Positions 19,932 through 29,681 of a DNA stretch of 64,000 nucleotides are shown piece after piece. How positions within the stretch are numbered: position 1 is the stretch's first letter; every line of letters starts with the position of its first letter. This DNA is from Dyella nitratireducens (lineage in GTDB: Bacteria; Pseudomonadota; Gammaproteobacteria; Xanthomonadales; Rhodanobacteraceae). The stretch spans positions 124,001 to 188,000 of the forward strand of contig NZ_BMJA01000006.1 of NCBI RefSeq assembly GCF_014642835.1. Direction: 5' to 3'. The notes beneath the pieces were generated by a model. That model worked only from the letters and a program-made list of their open reading frames with translations. It searched no databases and was not told the DNA's origin. Made by a program: the position numbers and the translations under genes.

Positions 19932-21023
19932 GTGCCCAACGCGTCACGCAAGATCATTCACGTCGACATGGATGCTTTCTACGCATCCGTGGAGCAGCGT
20001 GACGATCCCTCACTGCGCGGCAAACCAGTGGTGGTGGCCTGGCGCGGCGCGCGTTCGGTGGTGTGCGCGGCAAGTTACGAAGCACGCAAGTTCGGCGTGC
20101 GTTCGGCCATGCCGGCGGTGCGGGCCGAGCGGCTTTGTCCGCAGGCGATCTTTGTGCCGCCGGATTTCGTGCGCTACAAAGCCGTCTCACGCCAGGTGCG
20201 GGAGATCTTTGCGCGCCATACCGACCTGATCGAACCGCTGTCGCTAGACGAAGCCTACCTCGACGTCACCGCCACCAAGACTGGCCTGCCCTCCGCCACG
20301 GCGACGGCTGAGGCAATTCGCGCCGCGATCCGCGAAGAGACTCATCTCACCGCCTCGGCTGGCGTCGCGCCGAACAAATTCCTGGCAAAAATCGCCTCGG
20401 ACTGGAACAAGCCAGATGGCCTGTTCGTGATTCGCCCGCATCAGGTCATGGGCTTTCTTGCGCCGCTACCCGTGAATCGCCTGCCCGGTGTGGGCAAGGT
20501 GATGGAAGCGAAGCTCACGGCACTAGGCATCGCCACAGTCAGTGAATTGCGGGCGCTACAAGCCGAGGAGCTCGAACAGCGCTTTGGCCGCTGGGGCCGG
20601 CGATTGCATGAGCTTTCATTAGGCATCGACGACCACCCGGTGCAACCGAATCAGCTCACCATGCAAGTGTCGTCGGAGGATACCTTCGAGCACGACCTTA
20701 CCCTCGACGAACTCGAACCGCATATCCGCCAGCTTGCAGAAAAGACCTGGGCTGGGCACATGCGTGAAGTGCAACGCGGACGCATCGCGCGCACCATCGT
20801 GCTAAAGCTCAAAACATCCGACTTTCATACCCTCACCCGCAGCCTTACACCCTCTGTGCGGCCGCGCTCAGCCACCGAGCTTGCCGACCTGGCTTGTGCT
20901 TTGCGCGAGCGGGTCGAACGCTCCGCCGACAGTCGCTATCGACTGGTAGGCGTAGGCTTGTCCGGCTTCGTGGATCAGGACAATGTCATGGCGCAAACCG
21001 ATCTGTTCGAGGACATTCCATGA
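19932..21023 (+). CDS. dinB: DNA polymerase IV (Y-family)
   Basis: This 363-residue translesion polymerase has the palm motifs HVDMDAFYASVEQRDDPSL (first catalytic Asp) and SLDEAYLDVTA (second Asp/Glu pair). The finger/thumb boundary ASAGVAPNKFLAKIASDWNKP, the helix-hairpin-helix LPGVGKVMEAKL and a little-finger domain follow. The start is GTG at 19932, six codons before the first beta strand. A LexA box could not be recognised upstream. Its TGA overlaps the ATG of the alpha-glucuronidase gene, an odd pairing that implies co-translation. Confidence 0.96.
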   Translation: MPNASRKIIHVDMDAFYASVEQRDDPSLRGKPVVVAWRGARSVVCAASYEARKFGVRSAMPAVRAERLCPQAIFVPPDFVRYKAVSRQVREIFARHTDLIEPLSLDEAYLDVTATKTGLPSATATAEAIRAAIREETHLTASAGVAPNKFLAKIASDWNKPDGLFVIRPHQVMGFLAPLPVNRLPGVGKVMEAKLTALGIATVSELRALQAEELEQRFGRWGRRLHELSLGIDDHPVQPNQLTMQVSSEDTFEHDLTLDELEPHIRQLAEKTWAGHMREVQRGRIARTIVLKLKTSDFHTLTRSLTPSVRPRSATELADLACALRERVERSADSRYRLVGVGLSGFVDQDNVMAQTDLFEDIP

Positions 21024-23191
21024 GGTCACGCATGCGTGCATGGGCGATAGTCACCTTGATGCTGGCGATGATCTCGTGCGCATCGCCGTCACGTGCCGAA
21101 GATGGCTACGAACTATGGTTGCGCTATCACCCGCTGCCACCCGCGCAGGTGACCCTCTACAACCATCAAGCTACCGAGTTGATTGCCGGTGCTGCCACGT
21201 CTACGCAGGACGTGACCCGCAGCGAATTGCAGCGTGGGCTCAGTGGGTTGCTCGGGCACACCGTGTCGTTGTCTGATCACATCACTCACGATGGCGCAAT
21301 CGTCGTCGGTACACCCGGCTCATCGGCATTGATCGGTAGCCTGCACCTGAATACCCAAAATCTTGGTAGTGATGGCTACTTGATTCGCAGCGTCATGGTG
21401 AACGGGCATGCTGCAACAGCCATCGTCGCCCAAACGGATGTCGGTGCGCTGTACGGGGCCTTCCACTTTCTGCGCCTGCTGCAAACCGCACAGCCCATCG
21501 AACATCTCGATCTGCGCGAAACCCCGCGCTTGAAGCTGCGCGTACTCGATCACTGGGATTACCTGAACGGTCAGGTCGAGCGCGGCTATGCGGGTGCGTC
21601 GATCTGGGATTGGTGGAAGCTGCCGGACTGGCGCGCACCGCGCTATACCGATTATGCGCGCGCCAATGCTTCGATCGGCATCAACGGCACGGTGCTCAAC
21701 AACGTCAACGCGGGCGCCATCATCCTTACCCCGGCATATCTTCAAAAGGTGGCTGCGCTGGCGGATGTATTTCGACCCTATGGCATCCGGGTTTATCTGA
21801 GCATCCGCTTCAGCGCGCCCATCGAGATTGGTGGATTGAAGACTGCTGATCCACTCGATCCGCAGGTGCAAGCGTGGTGGCATGCCAAAGCAGATGAGAT
21901 CTACAAGCTCATTCCGGATTTCGGCGGCTTTCTGGTGAAGGCCAATTCCGAAGGCCAGCCCGGTCCTGAGGATTACCATCGCACGCATGCCGATGGTGCC
22001 AATATGCTTGCCGACGCACTCGCACCGCATGGTGGCGTGGTGATGTGGCGCGCATTCGTTTATTCGCAGAAAAATCCGGAAGATCGTGCCAAGCAGGCGT
22101 ATGACGAATTCAAGCCGCTCGATGGCCGCTTTCACGCCAACGTGTTGGTACAGGTGAAGAACGGCCCCATCGATTTCCAGCCGCGGGAACCCTTTCATCC
22201 GCTGTTCGGTGCCATGCCGAAAACGCCGCTGATGATGGAATTCGAAATCACCAAGGAATACCTCGGCTTCGCCACGCATCTGGTCTATCTCGGGCCGTTG
22301 TTCGAAGAAGTACTGTCGGCCGATACGATGGCGCGCGGCAACGGCTCCACCGTGGCGAAGGTGATCGACGGTTCGCTCGAAGGCCATCCGCTGACGGGGA
22401 TGGCTGGTGACGCGAATATCGGCACCGACCGCAACTGGTGCGGTTCGGATTTCAATCAGGCCAATTGGTACGTGTTCGGCCGACTCGCCTGGAACCCCAT
22501 GCAATCGTCACGCTCCATCGCCGAAGACTGGGTGCGCATGACCTTCACCAACGACCAGGCCTTCGTCAAACCCGTCGTCGACATGATGATGGGTTCGCGC
22601 GAAGCCACGGTGGATTACATGACGCCGCTTGGCCTGGTGCATCTGATGGGACCTGGCCATCATTACGGCCCCGCACCGTGGGATGCCAGCGAGTCAGAAG
22701 CGGATTGGCGGCCGGTCTATTATCACCGCGCGGATCACCAAGGCATCGGCTTCGATCGCACCAGTACGGGTAGCGATGCCGTGGCGCAATACGCGCCAGC
22801 GCTTGCGGCGCAGTTCAACGATGTGAAGCAAACACCAGAGCAATACCTGCTGTATTTCCATCACGTACCCTGGGATTACCGCATGCGTTCCGGCCAGACG
22901 CTGTGGCATGAACTGGTGGCGCATTACACGCAGGGTGTGGAAGACGTGAAGCAAATGCAAGAAACATGGCAGCATTTGGATGGCCATATCGATGCGGAAC
23001 GCTATCGCCAAGTAGCTGCTTTTCTTGCTGTCCAGGAAAAGGAAGCGCAATGGTGGCGGGATGCCTGCATTGCCTACTTTCAGAGCATTTCCGGCCTGCC
23101 ATTACCACCGGGTTACGCGCCGCCGCAACGATCGCTCACCTACTATGAGTCGCTGAAGTTTCAGTATGTACCGGGATTTTCGTCATGGTGA
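21020..23191 (+). CDS. Alpha-glucuronidase, GH67
   Basis: This 723-residue enzyme would remove 4-O-methylglucuronic acid from xylo-oligosaccharides. It has an N-terminal signal (MRAWAIVTLMLAMISCASPSRA), so it is probably periplasmic, and a Cys near the cleavage site could alternatively make it a lipoprotein. Family features are DGYELWLRYHPL, the linker to a large (beta/alpha)8 barrel with LRVLDHWDYLNGQVERGY, GFLVKANSEGQPGPEDY and WRAFVY, and a helical C-terminal domain ending in YYESLKFQYVPGF. The start overlaps the dinB stop (ATGA), whereas the frame upstream reads through dinB. No xylanase, transporter or uxu gene is next to it. Confidence 0.9.
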   Translation: MRSRMRAWAIVTLMLAMISCASPSRAEDGYELWLRYHPLPPAQVTLYNHQATELIAGAATSTQDVTRSELQRGLSGLLGHTVSLSDHITHDGAIVVGTPGSSALIGSLHLNTQNLGSDGYLIRSVMVNGHAATAIVAQTDVGALYGAFHFLRLLQTAQPIEHLDLRETPRLKLRVLDHWDYLNGQVERGYAGASIWDWWKLPDWRAPRYTDYARANASIGINGTVLNNVNAGAIILTPAYLQKVAALADVFRPYGIRVYLSIRFSAPIEIGGLKTADPLDPQVQAWWHAKADEIYKLIPDFGGFLVKANSEGQPGPEDYHRTHADGANMLADALAPHGGVVMWRAFVYSQKNPEDRAKQAYDEFKPLDGRFHANVLVQVKNGPIDFQPREPFHPLFGAMPKTPLMMEFEITKEYLGFATHLVYLGPLFEEVLSADTMARGNGSTVAKVIDGSLEGHPLTGMAGDANIGTDRNWCGSDFNQANWYVFGRLAWNPMQSSRSIAEDWVRMTFTNDQAFVKPVVDMMMGSREATVDYMTPLGLVHLMGPGHHYGPAPWDASESEADWRPVYYHRADHQGIGFDRTSTGSDAVAQYAPALAAQFNDVKQTPEQYLLYFHHVPWDYRMRSGQTLWHELVAHYTQGVEDVKQMQETWQHLDGHIDAERYRQVAAFLAVQEKEAQWWRDACIAYFQSISGLPLPPGYAPPQRSLTYYESLKFQYVPGFSSW

Positions 23192-23197
23192 ACAGCG

Positions 23198-23502
23198 CGT
23201 AGGTTGGGGTGCCAACCCCAACGTCGTCATTCCCACACATCGCGATGTTGGGGTTTGCACCCTGAGATATCCCCGCGTTTTTTGCCCGTTATGCCTGAGA
23301 AGTCCTGGGTTTACATGAAGTTTGTTTCGAAGCCAGTCGTCATTCCGGCGAAGGCCGGAATCCATCGCCAGTGCGAAGCATGGATTCCGGCCTTCGCCGG
23401 AATGACGGTTCGCTCTGAAACAACAGTGACCTGAACTCCAACTTTTCCGCTTGGACAACGCAAAAAACGTGGGGATATCTCAGGGTTTGCACCCCAACCT
23501 AC
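23198..23502. repeat. Double-hairpin palindromic repeat split by a MITE
   Basis: The left part (23198-23259) and the last bases (23486-23502) together rebuild one repeat of the 74-bp family. Its interior (GTCGTCATTCCCACACATCG) is identical to the copy at 32343. The insertion lies inside the right hairpin. Confidence 0.9.
23260..23485. mobile_element. 226-bp MITE with 26-bp terminal inverted repeats
   Basis: The termini are inverted repeats beginning CCCTGAGATATCCCC; about 26 bases match with one mismatch. The flanks are TTTGCA at 23254-23259 and 23486-23491, consistent with a 6-bp target duplication. If the CCC/GGG are host bases, the duplication is 12 bp. Removing the element plus one TTTGCA restores the intact host repeat. 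There is no coding sequence. The centre (23338-23408) carries an inverted pair of REP-like hairpins (GTCATTCCGGCGAAGG). It must be mobilised in trans, and no transposase is in the window. Confidence 0.85.
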
Positions 23503-23576
23503 ATACTTTTGGCGCTTTCCGCGTAGCATCCAGACTGGTTACGCTTGGATATCCTTCAATCCTAGGGTTGCCTGCC

Positions 23577-24251
23577 ATGCACCTTGAGTTGCCCCACGTA
23601 CCGTTGAAGTCGCTAAAGGACTTCCTGAAGCATTATTTGATGATCGTGCTCAGCATTCTCACTGCACTGGGGCTGGAGGCGTGGATTGAACGCACGCATC
23701 ACATTCACGCAGCCGAGTTTGGCAGCCGCCAGATCGAGGCTGAGGTCCACTCCAATCTGTTGGCGGTGGAATCCGACCTGCAGAACGACACCAAGCAACT
23801 GGAGCGGCTCGACAAGATCCGCGCGAGCGTGGCGCAGGATTTCAAATCGCACCTGCCGGATGAGGTCATCAAGCAGCACATACTTGCCCAGGTCAATGAC
23901 AAATTCGATTTGAACATGACCTTCCCGGCCTTGCGTCACGAAGCATGGGATGTCGCAGTGGCCAACCAATCAGCCAGTTGGATCGACCCGGAGCGCATGC
24001 AACGATATTCCGCTGCCTATGCCAGTCAGCGTGATGCCCTTGCCACCATGGCTGAAAACGCAACGCTGTTGACAAGCAGCACCAATCTGAGCGACGTGAT
24101 CGCCGATCTGCGAACAGGTGATGTACAGCCGCGCGAATTTTTGCACACCGTCAGCCAGATGACGGCTCTGCAACAGCAAACGGTGAACAGTCTCAAGATA
24201 CTCGAAAAGCAGCTCAACGATGCGTTGACCGCCAAGCCAGGCGCCGTTTGA
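23577..24251 (+). CDS. Membrane-anchored protein of unknown function
   Basis: This 224-residue protein starts MHLELPHVPLKSLKDFLKHY and has one transmembrane segment (~21-40, YLMIVLSILTALGLEAWI). A predominantly helical extracytoplasmic domain follows, rich in Asp, Gln and Leu, with heptad-like stretches at ~60-90 and ~195-215 (LQQQTVNSLKILEKQLNDAL). I do not recognise a catalytic motif. The upstream frame runs into the MITE and repeat, so ATG 23577 is preferred. It ends at a strong bidirectional terminator shared with lpdA. Confidence 0.7.
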   Translation: MHLELPHVPLKSLKDFLKHYLMIVLSILTALGLEAWIERTHHIHAAEFGSRQIEAEVHSNLLAVESDLQNDTKQLERLDKIRASVAQDFKSHLPDEVIKQHILAQVNDKFDLNMTFPALRHEAWDVAVANQSASWIDPERMQRYSAAYASQRDALATMAENATLLTSSTNLSDVIADLRTGDVQPREFLHTVSQMTALQQQTVNSLKILEKQLNDALTAKPGAV

Positions 24252-24268
24252 GCCGAACATCCGCAAAC

Positions 24269-24297
24269 AAAAAGGCCCGGAGAATCCGGGCCTTTTG
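24269..24297. terminator. Bidirectional intrinsic terminator
   Basis: AAAAGGCCCGG-AGAAT-CCGGGCCTTTT is a strong stem with A-run and T-run on the two sides. It separates the convergent unknown membrane protein and lpdA. Confidence 0.9.
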
Positions 24298-24318
24298 CTA
24301 CTCCATGATCAATATGCC

Positions 24319-26112
24319 TTACTTCTTCTTCGGCATGTACAAATCGGTAATGGTGCCTTCGTAAACCTCGGCCGCCATACCCACTGATTCGCTCAACGTC
24401 GGATGCGGATGGATGGTCAAACCGATATCCGCGGCTTCAGCACCCATCTCGATGGCCAGTGCGATTTCCGAAATGAGATCACCGGCGTGCGGACCGATGA
24501 TGGCGCCACCGACCACACGATGGGTTTCCTCATCGAACAGCAGCTTGGTGAAACCTTCGGTGCGATCGATACCGATGGCACGGCCGCTGGCCACCCATGG
24601 GAATTTGCCGACACCGATCTTCAAGCCCTTTTCCTTCGCTTCGCGCTCGGTGACGCCGACCCATGCGATTTCCGGATCGGTGTAGGCCACCGACGGAATG
24701 ACGCGTGCATCGAAATGGCTCTTCTGGCCAGCAACGACTTCCGCCGCAACCTTCGCCTCGTGCGTGGCCTTGTGCGCGAGCATCGGCTGGCCGACCAGGT
24801 CGCCGATGGCGAAGATGTGCGGCACGTTGGTGCGCATCTGCGTGTCGACGTTGATAAAGCCGCGCTCGGTCACGGCCACGCCGGCCTTGTCCGCACCAAT
24901 CTTGTTGCCGTTCGCCGAGCGGCCCACCGCCACCAGCACGCGGTCGAACACGGTGGTTTCCGGAATGCTCTCGCCTTCGTAGCTGACCTCGATCCCCTTC
25001 TTGGTGGCTTTCGCTTCCACCACCTTGGTCTTGAGGTGCACGCCCTTGAGCTTGCCGTTCAAGCGCTTGGCGAGCGGCTTGATCAGGTCGGTATCCGAAC
25101 CGGGGATGATCTGATCCATGAATTCAACCACGGTCACTTCGCTGCCGAGCGCGGCATACACCGTGGCCATTTCCAGGCCGATGATGCCGCCGCCGACCAC
25201 GAGCAACTTGCCGGGAACATCCTTCAGTTCCAACGCGCCGGTGGAATCCATGATGCGATCGTCGTCCCACGGGAACGCGGGCAGACGCACCGCTTGCGAG
25301 CCGGCGGCGATGATGGCGTATTCGAAGCGCAGCAGTTTCTTGCCTTCGGCCGTGTCGATTTCCATTTCATTCGGCGATACGAAGGTGCCGACGCCCTGCA
25401 CGGTGCGTACCTTGCGCTGCTTGGCCATGCCGGCGAGGCCACCGGTGAGTTGGCCGACCACCTTGTCCTTGAAGCTGCGCAGCTTGTCGAGGTCGAGCTT
25501 GGGCTTGCCAAAGGTCACGCCGTGCGCAGCCATGGCTTCCGCTTCGTCGATCACGGCTGCGGCATGCAGCAATGCCTTGGAAGGAATGCAACCAACATTG
25601 AGGCAAACGCCGCCGAGCTTGGCATAACGTTCCACCAGCACGGTATCGACGCCCAGGTCTGCGGCGCGGAACGCGGCGGTGTAGCCGCCGGGGCCGGAGC
25701 CGAGGACGACGAGTTTGCATTCGATGTCCGCCTTGCGACCGGTAGCGCCAGCAGCTTGCGGCGCTGGTGCGGCCGCGGGCTTGGCCGGTGCGGGAGCAGC
25801 AGGCGCAGGAGCCGGCGCAGCGGCGGGAGCGGGAGCTGGCGCGGCAGCCTTCGGCGCTTCCGCTTCGGCACTCGCCACCTCGAGGATGGCAATGACAGTG
25901 CCTTCGGACACCTCATCACCCAGCTTCAGCTTCATCTCCTTGATGACGCCGGAAGCACTGGATGGAATCTCCATCGTCGCCTTGTCCGACTCCAACGTGA
26001 TGAGGCTTTGCTCCTTCGTCACGCTGTCGCCGGCTTTCACCATCACCTCGATCACCGGCACGCCTTCGTGACCGCCGATGTCGGGGACTTTCAATTCAAT
26101 CGTATTGGCCAT
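24319..26112 (-). CDS. lpdA: Dihydrolipoamide dehydrogenase (E3) with N-terminal lipoyl domain
   Basis: This 597-residue flavoprotein reoxidises the dihydrolipoyl groups of pyruvate dehydrogenase. Residues 1-80 form a lipoyl domain with the lipoylation lysine in [11 protein letters not shown]. An Ala/Pro linker (~85-125) leads to the E3 core, with FAD-binding [19 protein letters not shown], the redox-active disulfide [13 protein letters not shown], an NAD-binding fold [12 protein letters not shown], and the C-terminal His-Glu pair in [10 protein letters not shown]. The extra lipoyl domain is known in beta- and some gammaproteobacteria. It is 19 bases downstream of aceF, with a good GAGGAG ribosome site. 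Confidence 0.96.
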   Translation of the reverse strand: MANTIELKVPDIGGHEGVPVIEVMVKAGDSVTKEQSLITLESDKATMEIPSSASGVIKEMKLKLGDEVSEGTVIAILEVASAEAEAPKAAAPAPAPAAAPAPAPAAPAPAKPAAAPAPQAAGATGRKADIECKLVVLGSGPGGYTAAFRAADLGVDTVLVERYAKLGGVCLNVGCIPSKALLHAAAVIDEAEAMAAHGVTFGKPKLDLDKLRSFKDKVVGQLTGGLAGMAKQRKVRTVQGVGTFVSPNEMEIDTAEGKKLLRFEYAIIAAGSQAVRLPAFPWDDDRIMDSTGALELKDVPGKLLVVGGGIIGLEMATVYAALGSEVTVVEFMDQIIPGSDTDLIKPLAKRLNGKLKGVHLKTKVVEAKATKKGIEVSYEGESIPETTVFDRVLVAVGRSANGNKIGADKAGVAVTERGFINVDTQMRTNVPHIFAIGDLVGQPMLAHKATHEAKVAAEVVAGQKSHFDARVIPSVAYTDPEIAWVGVTEREAKEKGLKIGVGKFPWVASGRAIGIDRTEGFTKLLFDEETHRVVGGAIIGPHAGDLISEIALAIEMGAEAADIGLTIHPHPTLSESVGMAAEVYEGTITDLYMPKKK

Positions 26113-26131
26113 GATCAGTGTTCTCCTCGCG

Positions 26132-27502
26132 TCAGAGCAGCAAGCGGCGGATGTCGCCGAGCTGGGTGGCGAGGAAAGACGCGAAGCGCGCGGCCACGGC
26201 GCCGTCGATCACGCGATGGTCGTAGCTGAGCGACAGCGGCAGGATCAGGCGCGGCGCAAATTCCTTGCCGTTCCACACCGGCTTGGTTTGCGCTTTGGAT
26301 ACACCCAGGATCGCCACTTCCGGCGCGTTGACGATCGGCGTGAACGCCGTGCCGCCGATGCCGCCGAGCGAGGAGATCGAGAAACAGCCGCCGGACATGT
26401 CGTTCGGGCCGAGCTTCTTGTCGCGCGCCTTCTTGGATATCTCGCCAAGTTCGGTCGCCAGATCCAGCAGGCCCTTCTTGTCGCAATCGCGGATCACCGG
26501 CACCACCAGGCCATCGGGCGTGTCCACCGCGATGCCGATGTGGAAGTACTTCTTGAGGATGAGTTTCTCGCCGCTCGCATCCAGCGAGGCGTTGAGTTGC
26601 GGGAATTTCTTCAGCGCCGCGACCACCGCCTTGATCTGGAACACCAGCGGGGTGATCTTCAGATCCTTGTTTTCTTCGCCGAGTTTCTTGCGGAACGCTT
26701 CCAGTTCGGTGATGTCGGCGTCTTCGTGCTGGGTGACGTGCGGGATCATCGCCCAGTTGCGGGCGAGGTTCTGGCCCGAAATCTTCTGGATGCGGGTGAG
26801 CGGCTTCTCTTCCACTTCACCGAACTTGGCAAAGTCGACCTTCGGCCAAGGCAGAAGGTTGAGCCCACCACCGGCGGCCACCGTGCCACCCTCCACTGGG
26901 CGTGCACCGGAAGCCAGCGCGTGCTTGACGTAAGAGGCGATGTCTTCGCGCACGATACGGCCGCTACGGCCGCTGCCCTTCACCTGGCGGATGTCCACGC
27001 CCAGCTCACGCGCGAAGGCGCGGATGGCCGGCGTGGCGTACGGGGCGTCGCCTGGCATGACCAGCTTGGCATCGAACGGCGGACGGGCCTGCGGTGCCAC
27101 GTCGCCCTCCGGCGCATTGCCGGGCAGCACGCTGCGACCGCCGAGCGGTGCGGGTTCTTCTTTCACTTGAGGGGCAGCAGGTGCCGGAGCGGGTGCTGGG
27201 GCCGGCGCCGGTGCCTTGGCGGCCGGCTCGTCTGCCTTGGCGGGAGCCGGCGACGCGGCGCCACTGGCTTCGATGATGGCGATCAGGGCGCCTTCGGACA
27301 CCTCGTCACCCACCTTCAGTTTCACTTCCTTGACCACGCCGGCGAAGGGTGCGGGCACTTCCATCGTGGCCTTGTCCGACTCCAGGGTGATGAGGCTTTG
27401 ATCTTTCTCTACCGTGTCGCCGGGCTTGATCATCACCTCGATCACGGGCACATCGCTGTGACCGCCGATATCCGGGACGCGGGCTTCTTTAAGGTCGGCC
27501 AT
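26132..27502 (-). CDS. aceF: Dihydrolipoamide acetyltransferase (E2) of pyruvate dehydrogenase
   Basis: This 456-residue E2 core protein has one lipoyl domain (1-80, lipoyl Lys in [11 protein letters not shown]) and an Ala/Pro-rich flexible linker (~85-125). A peripheral subunit-binding domain (~150-185, [19 protein letters not shown]) and a catalytic domain with the active-site motif [10 protein letters not shown] near the C-terminus complete it. It transfers acetyl groups to CoA in the complex whose E1 is encoded 15 kb away (aceE). It is the first gene of the aceF-lpdA operon and has a GGAGA ribosome site. Confidence 0.96.
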   Translation of the reverse strand: MADLKEARVPDIGGHSDVPVIEVMIKPGDTVEKDQSLITLESDKATMEVPAPFAGVVKEVKLKVGDEVSEGALIAIIEASGAASPAPAKADEPAAKAPAPAPAPAPAPAAPQVKEEPAPLGGRSVLPGNAPEGDVAPQARPPFDAKLVMPGDAPYATPAIRAFARELGVDIRQVKGSGRSGRIVREDIASYVKHALASGARPVEGGTVAAGGGLNLLPWPKVDFAKFGEVEEKPLTRIQKISGQNLARNWAMIPHVTQHEDADITELEAFRKKLGEENKDLKITPLVFQIKAVVAALKKFPQLNASLDASGEKLILKKYFHIGIAVDTPDGLVVPVIRDCDKKGLLDLATELGEISKKARDKKLGPNDMSGGCFSISSLGGIGGTAFTPIVNAPEVAILGVSKAQTKPVWNGKEFAPRLILPLSLSYDHRVIDGAVAARFASFLATQLGDIRRLLL

Positions 27503-27564
27503 GATTTCTCCTGCGGGAACGAAGCAGCCACGCGGGGGAAGGCGGAGGTGGCCGCAAGACGTTC

Positions 27565-27633
27565 ATCATAGCAACCGGCACCCCATTCAGGACATGCCGA
27601 ATGCGCCTAAACCACCCATGCGCATACGTATGC
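27565..27633 (-). promoter_or_regulatory. aceF promoter region with GCATACGTATGC palindrome
   Basis: On the minus strand a -10-like TATGAT (27565-27570) lies 63 bases before the aceF start, without a clear -35. A perfect 12-bp palindrome GCATACGTATGC (27622-27633) lies 51 bases upstream of it. The same core CATACGTATG is upstream of aceE at 45464-45473, so it is a candidate operator shared by the two pyruvate dehydrogenase operons. Confidence 0.55.
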
Positions 27634-27645
27634 GGCGCATTTATC

Positions 27646-28482
27646 CTATTTAATAGGCAGCTGGCCGCTGATGATATGAATCTCCCGCTGCGGAAAGGGA
27701 ATGCTGATGTTTTCGGCCTCAAAGCCTTCCTTCACGGCGCGTAATAAATCGGTTTGGGCAGGCCAGAAATCATCGGTGCTGGTGTGGGCGCGCAACAGCA
27801 GATGCACGGCACTGTCCGCCAGGCTTTCGGTCCAGGCGGTAGGGGCGGGACTTTTGAGGATGCGAGGATCGGCCGCGAACAAACGCTGCACGATCGCCAA
27901 CGCCTTGCCGATGTCCTCGTGATAGCCGATACCCACACGCAGCTCGAAGCGGCGTGTGCCACGCCGGCTGAAGTTGATGATGGCGTCAGCGCCGATCTTG
28001 GCGTTGGGTACGACGGCCTCGCGGTTGTCCGCCAGCACCAGCTGGGTATGCATCAGGTTGATGCCTTCGACCGTACCCTCGGCACCACCGGCCTGGATGT
28101 AGTCGCCGACCCGGAACGGACGGAACACGATCAGCAGTACGCCCCAGGCCAGATTGCTCAGCGACCCTTGCAAGGCCAGGCCGATCGCCAGGCCACCGGC
28201 GCCCAATGCCGCCAGCAGCGGAGCACTGGGTACGCCTGCCGTCTGCAGGGCGATCACGATCAAGACGGCGATCAGCACGCCATACAGCAGGTTGCGCATG
28301 AAGCCGCTGAGCGTGGGGTCGATCGCCGCGCGATTCATTGCCCGCTGCAGGAAATTTGCCAGCCGTCTGGCGAACCAGTTGCCAATCAGCAACACCAGCA
28401 TCGCGCCGAGCAGCGCTGGGCCGTGCCGGGTGAAGAACGCAAGCAGATCGTCGCGTGAAACGCTTAGAAGGTGCTCAAACAT
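27646..28482 (-). CDS. Small-conductance mechanosensitive channel, MscS family
   Basis: This 278-residue channel protein has three membrane segments (~20-40, 60-80, 90-115). The pore helix is glycine/alanine-rich (ALLAALGAGGLAIGLALQGSL), a hallmark of MscS. The beta domain has VFRPFRVGDYIQAGGAEGTVEGI, and an alpha/beta cytoplasmic vestibule follows. It would open on hypo-osmotic shock. ATG 28482 has an AAGGA ribosome site, so the nine upstream codons in frame are discarded. Its 3' end is 13 bases from the aceF regulatory palindrome. Confidence 0.93.
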   Translation of the reverse strand: MFEHLLSVSRDDLLAFFTRHGPALLGAMLVLLIGNWFARRLANFLQRAMNRAAIDPTLSGFMRNLLYGVLIAVLIVIALQTAGVPSAPLLAALGAGGLAIGLALQGSLSNLAWGVLLIVFRPFRVGDYIQAGGAEGTVEGINLMHTQLVLADNREAVVPNAKIGADAIINFSRRGTRRFELRVGIGYHEDIGKALAIVQRLFAADPRILKSPAPTAWTESLADSAVHLLLRAHTSTDDFWPAQTDLLRAVKEGFEAENISIPFPQREIHIISGQLPIK

Positions 28483-28572
28483 GGGGCAATCCTTGGCAGA
28501 TCGCTGCAAAGCCTAGCAGTCGCCTCCGGCTTGTGCATGGCAGCTCGTTGATGGATACGCACTGCAATAGGT

Positions 28573-28600
28573 AAAAAAAAGCCCGGTGGGGAACCGGGCG
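28573..28600 (-). terminator. Intrinsic terminator of the first DUF2884 gene
   Basis: On the minus strand GCCCGGT-TCCCC-ACCGGGC is followed directly by TTTTTTTT. It lies 60 bases after the stop of the gene at 28659-29462. Confidence 0.92.
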
Positions 28601-28658
28601 TGTGACTGTCCCGTGCAGGGAAGCACGGCTGGGGGATGGTTCACTAGCCGGAGGATGG

Positions 28659-29462
28659 CTAGCGTTGGGCGTAACTCGCCTTGTCGGTACGGTCCATGTT
28701 CGAATCGATCAGTTGCAGGCGCTCGCCGCTCGGCAGGCGGAACTGAAACTGCTGCTGCAATTGCTGTAAATGGCCCAGCTTGGGGCACAGGGCTTCGGCG
28801 CGTTGGCCGAGTTTTTCGGCGGGTCCATTGACCGCTTTATCGATCGTGGCATCCAGGGCGTCGGTGCGCGCCTCGAGCGAAGCAAGCCGGTTCGGGTCGC
28901 CGCTAAGCGCATCCTTCACGACGTCGCCGGTGACGTTGCCCACCAGATGAGTGACCGTCCTTTGGAGGTCATCTCCAAAAAATGCTTCCTCGTCGCCGGC
29001 ATGCCACCTGCCCTGCCCGAGCGTTCCATCGATATGGCGCATGGCTTCATCATGCCGATCGCGCAAGTCGTGCAGCAGTCGCGTACGCTCATCGCCGTTA
29101 TCGGCAAGCGTGGCAACCACGGTGGTCAGCGCGGAATAGCCAATATCCACGCCATCGCGGGCAATGGCTGCAACCGCCGGCAGCAGGTCGCGCACTTCGT
29201 GTTCGTATTCGCGCAGGCGTGCAGCATCCGCGTCGGACACCGCCATGGTTTGGCCGTCCACGCGCAACGTGCCCTCGTGTATGAAGACCTCAACGGGATG
29301 ACCGCTGCTGCGCGTAAAGTCGATGCCGCGCGTTGTGACTTGCATGTCGTAGTCGCTGGTGTAAGAACATGACAAGTGATGCGTATGGCTGTCCGTCGCC
29401 TGCGCACCGCCAGGCGTGGCGAACGTCAGCAATGTGATGAACGAAAGCAAGTGACGGCGCAT
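28659..29462 (-). CDS. Exported DUF2884 (YggN-like) protein
   Basis: This 267-residue protein has a Sec signal peptide (MRRHLLSFITLLTFATPGGAQA), so it is periplasmic. The mature part starts with a beta-rich region (CSYTSDYDMQVTTRGIDFTRS, 'VEVFIHEGTLRVDGQ') then a long helical part (~85-240) and a C-terminal SGERLQLIDSN motif. That pattern fits DUF2884/YggN, whose function is unknown. A second, distantly similar protein is encoded at 33949-34701. A GGGAGGG ribosome site precedes the ATG. Transcription ends at a strong intrinsic terminator. Confidence 0.8.
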   Translation of the reverse strand: MRRHLLSFITLLTFATPGGAQATDSHTHHLSCSYTSDYDMQVTTRGIDFTRSSGHPVEVFIHEGTLRVDGQTMAVSDADAARLREYEHEVRDLLPAVAAIARDGVDIGYSALTTVVATLADNGDERTRLLHDLRDRHDEAMRHIDGTLGQGRWHAGDEEAFFGDDLQRTVTHLVGNVTGDVVKDALSGDPNRLASLEARTDALDATIDKAVNGPAEKLGQRAEALCPKLGHLQQLQQQFQFRLPSGERLQLIDSNMDRTDKASYAQR

Positions 29463-29681
29463 GAGAATCCCTCCCAGGATGCCAACCGACGCGGCTGTTG
29501 CACGCTTGGATGCGTCCCTATGCGTATAGGGTTTAACGCCAGGTGGATGCGCAGCATGGGCCGTACGTCATTCCATGCCATCGGTCATGCGCCTCGACCA
29601 TGACGATTGGCGCAGCGCACATAGGCAAACGCGCAAGCGCACGATAAGTTGGGGCCTTGGATGGTGGTCAGGGGCCTGTCT

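Noticed and set aside
24403-26229. Long plus-strand open frame opposite lpdA
   Set aside because: It is antisense to an intact lpdA, with composition typical of a codon-bias shadow.
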